A stretch of 64,000 nucleotides of DNA from Dyadobacter sp. MSC1_007 (lineage in GTDB: Bacteria > Bacteroidota > Bacteroidia > Cytophagales > Spirosomataceae): the NCBI RefSeq assembly GCF_023667495.1, contig NZ_JAMOZL010000004.1:1-64000 (forward strand), read 5' to 3'. Both the position numbers and the translations under genes were made by a program. Of the stretch, positions 60,045-64,000 are shown in pieces. The notes under the pieces were generated by a model, which saw only the letters and a program-made list of their open reading frames with translations, was not told where the DNA came from and ran no database searches. Position 1 is the stretch's first letter. Each line of letters opens with the position of its first letter.

Positions 60045-60905
60045 CTACCGGACGGCCCTTAATTTGTATCCCTCTTTCCGCAACAAAGCAATCACCCCCT
60101 TTTCTCCGCCCAAATGCGCTGCACCGACGGCGAAAAATGTCGGCTTGCTGGTCATGATCTTACGCATGCGTGGAATCCACTTTTTGTTGCGTGAAAAAAG
60201 CATTACCTCCTCATTCCCTTCCATTCCAAAGTCGCTTTGTAATGTCATGCGATACAGTTCGTTGATGTTCTGCGACTTGTACAATCCGACCATACTCCTG
60301 AATTCTTTTCGCGCCTGCGGAAGACTGTCGATCATCATTAAGATCATTTTGACCTGATCTTTGTATGGGATTGTATCGAAAATGGCCATCTGCTCTTCCA
60401 GGGTTTCAATCCCGATCACCTCGGATTGCTGCTTACCCGCCAGTTCTACGAGGGCCGTTTCATAAGATTGCGGCTGACAGTCCAGAAGAGAACTGAAAAG
60501 CGGCCCCATCAGTACAAAAGGCTTTACTTTTTCAAACATAGCCAGCCCCATTCCCACTGAATCTTTATAATACCTGTCCAAACGTGCGTATTCCTGTTCG
60601 GTTACTAGCTTTTTCAGTTCGTTTCCCGCCGACATATTCATCGCTTTCATCATGCCGGCCATCATACCCGGATCGTCCATATCCATTTCCAATGCGAGCT
60701 GTTCGGTCCGCATAACGTCAGCCTTCAACGAATCGCTCAACGAAAAATCGGCTGGGCAAATCAGATGTATCGTCCCAAACAAATAGGACGGCTTAGCCAT
60801 CCCCAGCCCGGTAATCTCCCACAAAAGCGAATTTTCAGTCGGCTCCTGCCCACGCGACACCAGTCCACAAAAACAAAACAAAACCAGCAATAAAACCCGC
60901 TCCAT
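60045..60905 (-). CDS. TraB/GumN-family protein
   Basis: 286 aa with a signal peptide. The family motifs are SYLFGTIHLICP near the N-terminus (GTIH) and FFAVGAAHLGGEKG (GAAHL) near the C-terminus, with GIETLEEQMAIFD in the middle. TraB/GumN proteins are predicted metallopeptidase-like (Tiki-related); biochemical function in bacteria is unclear. Convergent with nuoN; follows the M28 gene on the same strand with a G-rich spacer between. Confidence 0.87.
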   Translation of the reverse strand: MERVLLLVLFCFCGLVSRGQEPTENSLLWEITGLGMAKPSYLFGTIHLICPADFSLSDSLKADVMRTEQLALEMDMDDPGMMAGMMKAMNMSAGNELKKLVTEQEYARLDRYYKDSVGMGLAMFEKVKPFVLMGPLFSSLLDCQPQSYETALVELAGKQQSEVIGIETLEEQMAIFDTIPYKDQVKMILMMIDSLPQARKEFRSMVGLYKSQNINELYRMTLQSDFGMEGNEEVMLFSRNKKWIPRMRKIMTSKPTFFAVGAAHLGGEKGVIALLRKEGYKLRAVR

Positions 60906-60937
60906 ATTCAGTTTATTAAGTTAATCACCCTTCCTTC

Positions 60938-60967
60938 GTCGTCCCTCCTCCCTTCGTCCCTCCTCCC
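60938..60967 (-). repeat. G-rich repeat with four GGG runs (G-quadruplex capable)
   Basis: On the minus strand two copies of GGGAGGAGGG (plus-strand ccctcctccc at 60943-60952 and 60958-60967) are separated by five bases, giving four GGG runs with loops of 4, 5 and 4 nt. It begins 5 bp after the stop codon of the M28 peptidase gene, on its coding strand. The same core occurs after exbD at 43351-43360. Confidence 0.7.
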
Positions 60968-60972
60968 AAACT

Positions 60973-62565
60973 TTATTCCTTATGACTATCCACCACAATG
61001 CGTTCATCGCGGTTTACCAGCTCCCAGGCAGTATGAAAAACCAGTTTTACGATTTGCGATTGCTTATCGAAGAGGATTTTCTCAACGTCATCGCCCGGTC
61101 TGTGGTAATCTTCGTGCACACCTGTGAAATAGAAAATTACGGGCACGCCGGTCTTGGCAAAATTGTAATGGTCCGAACGATAATAGAAGCGGTTCGGGTC
61201 TTTGGGATCGTTGAATGTATAATCCAGCTTGAAGTTTACATACTTCTTATTCGCCTCCTCACTGATCTCATGAAGCTTCGATGAAAGCTTGTCCGACCCG
61301 ATCAGATAAACATACTTGGGATCGTTTTTATGCGCTTCGTCCACCCGTCCGATCATGTCAATGTTCAAATCAGCGATCGTGTTTTTCAATGGAAGCAATG
61401 GGTTTTCAGAATAATATTCCGAACCAAACAACCCCTTTTCTTCCCCTGTCACATTCAGAAATAATATACTTCTCCGTGGCCCTTTCCCTTCTGCTTTTGC
61501 CTTGCTGAATGCTTCGGCAAGTTCGAGGAGCGACACCGTGCCGGAGCCATCATCATCGGCTCCATTATTAATTTCCCCGTTGGCAGAAATACCGATATGG
61601 TCCAAATGCGCGCTGATCACCAGCACTTCGTCTTTTTTGTCGGAGCCTTCCATGAATGCAGCCACATTCTCGGTATCGATTGTTTCACTCACACGCTGCG
61701 CCTTCAATGTAACCTTACCGGTGAAGCTTTTGGTTGAAGGCTTGCCGGATTTGTCAATCTCAGCCTTCATTTTCCTGATTTTAGAAACTGATGTTCCTAA
61801 TATTTCCGCCGCCACATCTGCGGAAACTACGAAAGCCGCAATGCCTACTGGATTCTCCTGGACCGGTTTCAGCGTAGGCGCACTGAACCTCCGCGCCATC
61901 ACAGCCCGCTGACGGATCTCTTTGTCAAGATCCTCACCGGTTTTATCCGTGATAATAAATACATACTTAACCCCCTTTTCCTTAGCAAGTTTCGCTTTCA
62001 CCTGCCAGGAAACCGGCCCGCTCCATTTGCTTTTCTCGGTAGAGCCTCCAAACAGATACGTCCCGTCGCCAGATTTTGGCTCACCTTCAAAAATGATCAC
62101 AGACTTGCCATCCACATCCTGATCGGCATAATCGCTGTATTTCGGGTCGTCGATGCCGTAACCAAGTGTCACAACATTGCTACTGACTTCCTCCGGAATA
62201 TCCAATAACCCATTCAAATAGAAGTCTTTATTAAATTCATACTTCTTATTACCGGCAGTCACATATACTTCACCCCAGGTTCGTTTGTAAAGTTTATATT
62301 TCTGCAAAAAAGTCTTGGAGCCGTCGGGATTCTGTGCAATTGGCTCTAAACCATATTGTTTATAATATTTAGAAACATATTCTGCCGCCTTTTTCTGGCC
62401 TGGTGAGCCGGTATCGCGGCCTTCAAGACTATCGGAAGCGATGATTACGAGGTGCTTTTTGAGATCAGAGGGTGTAATGCTTGCCGCATATTTGGCTGCA
62501 TCGTCCTGAGCCAGTGCCAACGTGTTCATGGACAGGAGTAATCCAGCCAGTATGTTCTTGTTCAT
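60973..62565 (-). CDS. Secreted M28-family zinc peptidase
   Basis: 530 aa with a signal peptide (LLLSMNTLALAQ). N-terminal region SDSLEGRDTGSPGQKKAAEYV, a PA-type insert (about 120-270), and the zinc peptidase core: ISAHLDHIG (first His), NNGADDDGSGT, NVTGEEKGLFGSEYY (catalytic Glu), LNIDMIGRVD and SDHYNFAKTGVPVIF. Aminopeptidase or carboxypeptidase activity is likely. Start ATG 62565. Confidence 0.92.
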   Translation of the reverse strand: MNKNILAGLLLSMNTLALAQDDAAKYAASITPSDLKKHLVIIASDSLEGRDTGSPGQKKAAEYVSKYYKQYGLEPIAQNPDGSKTFLQKYKLYKRTWGEVYVTAGNKKYEFNKDFYLNGLLDIPEEVSSNVVTLGYGIDDPKYSDYADQDVDGKSVIIFEGEPKSGDGTYLFGGSTEKSKWSGPVSWQVKAKLAKEKGVKYVFIITDKTGEDLDKEIRQRAVMARRFSAPTLKPVQENPVGIAAFVVSADVAAEILGTSVSKIRKMKAEIDKSGKPSTKSFTGKVTLKAQRVSETIDTENVAAFMEGSDKKDEVLVISAHLDHIGISANGEINNGADDDGSGTVSLLELAEAFSKAKAEGKGPRRSILFLNVTGEEKGLFGSEYYSENPLLPLKNTIADLNIDMIGRVDEAHKNDPKYVYLIGSDKLSSKLHEISEEANKKYVNFKLDYTFNDPKDPNRFYYRSDHYNFAKTGVPVIFYFTGVHEDYHRPGDDVEKILFDKQSQIVKLVFHTAWELVNRDERIVVDSHKE

Positions 62566-62702
62566 ATTAGAATTTAATGGTGCTTCAATCTTTACAAATT
62601 AACGAAAGGTGTGTAGCAATGCAAAATGACTGGTGATCAAGGCATATTTGTTATCTTTGATTTACAAAAACATACACACTATATAGACCCACTTTAAAAG
62701 TC

Positions 62703-62972
62703 ATGCTGCACTATATCAAGCAAATTATCGGGGTAAGGGAATATGCAGTGACCTGCGTTTTCAATACGGATGAGGTGCGTACTGTCAACCTAAAAGAGAT
62801 AATTGAAAAATACCTCAAGATAAATGATGGTCTTATTAGCAGACTTTCTGATCCTGATTACTTCAAATCCGTTAAGCTCGATTCGTACGGGACATTGACG
62901 TGGGATAATGGCGTCGACTTTGATCCCGACAATCTCTACAAAATATCAAAAGCGGAAATTGCAACCTTCTGA
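62703..62972 (+). CDS. DUF2442 domain protein
   Basis: 89 aa. The pattern YAVTCVFNTDEVRTVNL...YFKSVKLDSYGTLTWDNGVDFDPDNLY is DUF2442. These small proteins are often paired with DUF4160 in toxin-antitoxin-like modules, but no partner is adjacent here. The start is ATG 62703; a -7 box candidate TATCTTTG lies at 62652-62659. Confidence 0.85.
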   Translation: MLHYIKQIIGVREYAVTCVFNTDEVRTVNLKEIIEKYLKINDGLISRLSDPDYFKSVKLDSYGTLTWDNGVDFDPDNLYKISKAEIATF

Positions 62973-63073
62973 TATTTTTCTGCACTTTTTGCACTTCTCG
63001 TAGGCTAATGCCTGTATTTCACGTCATAACAATAAATTAATTGTAAAATACTGTTATTCAGTGAAAAACTACG

Positions 63074-63081
63074 TACCTTTG
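63074..63081 (+). promoter_or_regulatory. -7 box of the typA promoter
   Basis: TACCTTTG matches TAnnTTTG, about 104 nt before the typA ATG. No perfect -33 TTG at standard spacing. The long leader is unusual and could carry regulation. Confidence 0.35.
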
Positions 63082-63184
63082 CACCCTGTTTGACAAAATT
63101 TACGTTAGACAAAAGCAAAACGGCGATTGGTCGGTACAATTCATCAATCTTACTGAAAGCCGCAAACAACTGATCTATAAAACA

Positions 63185-64000
63185 ATGCAAGCCATTCGTA
63201 ACATCGCAATCATTGCGCACGTTGACCACGGTAAAACTACTTTGGTCGACAAAATCATCCACGCTTCGAAACTATTTCGTGACAATCAGGAATTCGACGA
63301 CCTGATCCTCGACAATAACGATCTGGAGCGCGAACGTGGAATTACAATTGTTTCTAAGAACGTATCGGTGCGTTACAAAGATGTCAAAATCAATGTAATT
63401 GATACACCAGGTCACGCAGACTTTGGTGGTGAGGTGGAACGCGTACTTAAAATGGCGGATGGCGTATTGTTGCTGGTCGATGCATTCGAAGGACCAATGC
63501 CTCAGACCCGTTTCGTATTGGGCAAAGCCATCGATCTGGGTTTGAAACCTATCGTCGTTGTAAATAAAGTAGACAAAGAAAACTGCCGTCCTGAAGAAGT
63601 TCAGGAAAACGTTTTTGACTTGATGTTCAACCTTGGCGCTACCGAAGACCAATTGGATTTCGTTACCGTTTATGGTTCGTCAAAACAAGGATGGATGGGC
63701 CCGGATTGGCAGACACCAACTGATAACATTACCTATTTGCTGGATACTATCATCGAATCGATACCTGCACCGGTGATCGACGAAGGTACATTGCAAATGC
63801 AAATCACTTCTCTTGACTACAATGCATTCGTTGGCCGTATCGCTATCGGACGTGTGAAAAGAGGGACAATTAAAGAAGGATCTACATTGTCTCTTTGCAA
63901 AGCTGACGGTGTGATCAAGAAAGTGAAAGTAAAAGAACTTCAGACATTTGAAGGACTTGGAAGAGTAAAAGTATCCGAAGTTACAGCCGGAGATATCTGC
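63185..64000 (+). CDS. typA: Ribosome-associated GTPase TypA/BipA (3' end cut by window edge)
   Basis: First 272 codons of a translational GTPase. G1 AHVDHGKTTLVDK near the start, G2 ERERGITI, G3 DTPGHADFGGE, G4 NKVDKE and the TypA-typical VYGSSKQGWMG distinguish it from EF-G and LepA. Domain II begins near residue 200 (LDYNAFVGRIAIGRV). The frame is open to the window end. ATG 63185 gives the canonical QAIRNIAIIAHVDHG start. Involved in ribosome assembly and stress adaptation. Confidence 0.96.
   Translation, partial: MQAIRNIAIIAHVDHGKTTLVDKIIHASKLFRDNQEFDDLILDNNDLERERGITIVSKNVSVRYKDVKINVIDTPGHADFGGEVERVLKMADGVLLLVDAFEGPMPQTRFVLGKAIDLGLKPIVVVNKVDKENCRPEEVQENVFDLMFNLGATEDQLDFVTVYGSSKQGWMGPDWQTPTDNITYLLDTIIESIPAPVIDEGTLQMQITSLDYNAFVGRIAIGRVKRGTIKEGSTLSLCKADGVIKKVKVKELQTFEGLGRVKVSEVTAGDIC

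Noticed and set aside
1..64000. CRISPR arrays, rRNA genes, prophage structural genes
   Set aside because: No regularly spaced repeats, no rRNA sequence and no capsid, tail or terminase motifs were seen on either strand.

Overview
The window looks like a chromosome segment of a Bacteroidota bacterium, most likely order Cytophagales and resembling Dyadobacter and relatives (inference from gene families; no database was searched). Supporting signs are TAnnTTTG-type -7 promoter boxes, BlaR1-like M56 peptidases fused to TonB C-terminal domains, a YpdA (bacillithiol) reductase, an OmpA protein with a TSP3-like linker, MbnP/MbnH proteins and weak Shine-Dalgarno signals. No rRNA or CRISPR array is present; one tRNA-Asn gene is.

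Region 1 (1-10.2 kb) is accessory DNA. It starts with an IS21-family element (istA cut by the window edge, istB, and paired end repeats). An AT-rich block follows, packed with defence-like or orphan genes: a DUF1508 protein, a Panacea-domain antitoxin with a candidate toxin, a translationally coupled run of three small unknown genes (one frameshifted), an FRG-domain protein, a second frameshifted small ORF, a 409-aa unknown protein with a nuclease-like motif, a DUF6602 protein and a two-helix membrane protein resembling putative AbiC proteins. The block ends at the 3' end of tRNA-Asn, a classic integration site.

Region 2 (10.2-25.5 kb) holds rsmG, a membrane GT2 glycosyltransferase, tgt (lacking the usual zinc cysteines), an abundant-type OmpA porin and a surface-polysaccharide locus. 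That locus comprises glf, a Wzc-like tyrosine autokinase, neuB-neuC-neuA for CMP-nonulosonic (sialic-type) acid, a GT-B-like protein, a Wzy/WaaL-like membrane protein and a GT4-like transferase. The last seven genes overlap one another and form one operon. No flippase or outer-membrane exporter is visible.

Region 3 (25.8-37.6 kb) is housekeeping: terC, dnaG, a DUF4136 lipoprotein, a YtxH protein, a YCF48-like propeller, ypdA, pabB-pabC, priA and pyk.

Region 4 (37.6-45.3 kb) contains a Uma2 pseudogene broken by a 10-bp tandem duplication plus a second frameshift, then a BlaI-type repressor with two M56/TonB_C sensor peptidases behind a promoter carrying two dyads exactly 20 bp apart. Next come a Gfo/Idh/MocA oxidoreductase, ExbD/ExbB and an intact Uma2 gene.

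Region 5 (45.3-53.5 kb) centres on a probable copper-handling locus: MbnP and MbnH-like lipoproteins, a small protein with a CDGKC motif, a TonB-dependent receptor and a PepSY membrane protein. The genes point one way and plausibly work together in outer-membrane copper capture and reduction or transport.

Region 6 (53.5-64 kb) is mixed core: mscS, ffh, a secreted phosphodiesterase, an isolated nuoN, a TraB/GumN protein, an M28 peptidase, DUF2442 and typA (cut by the right edge). Two intergenic polypurine elements with shared G-rich cores sit directly after stop codons at 43.3 and 60.9 kb.
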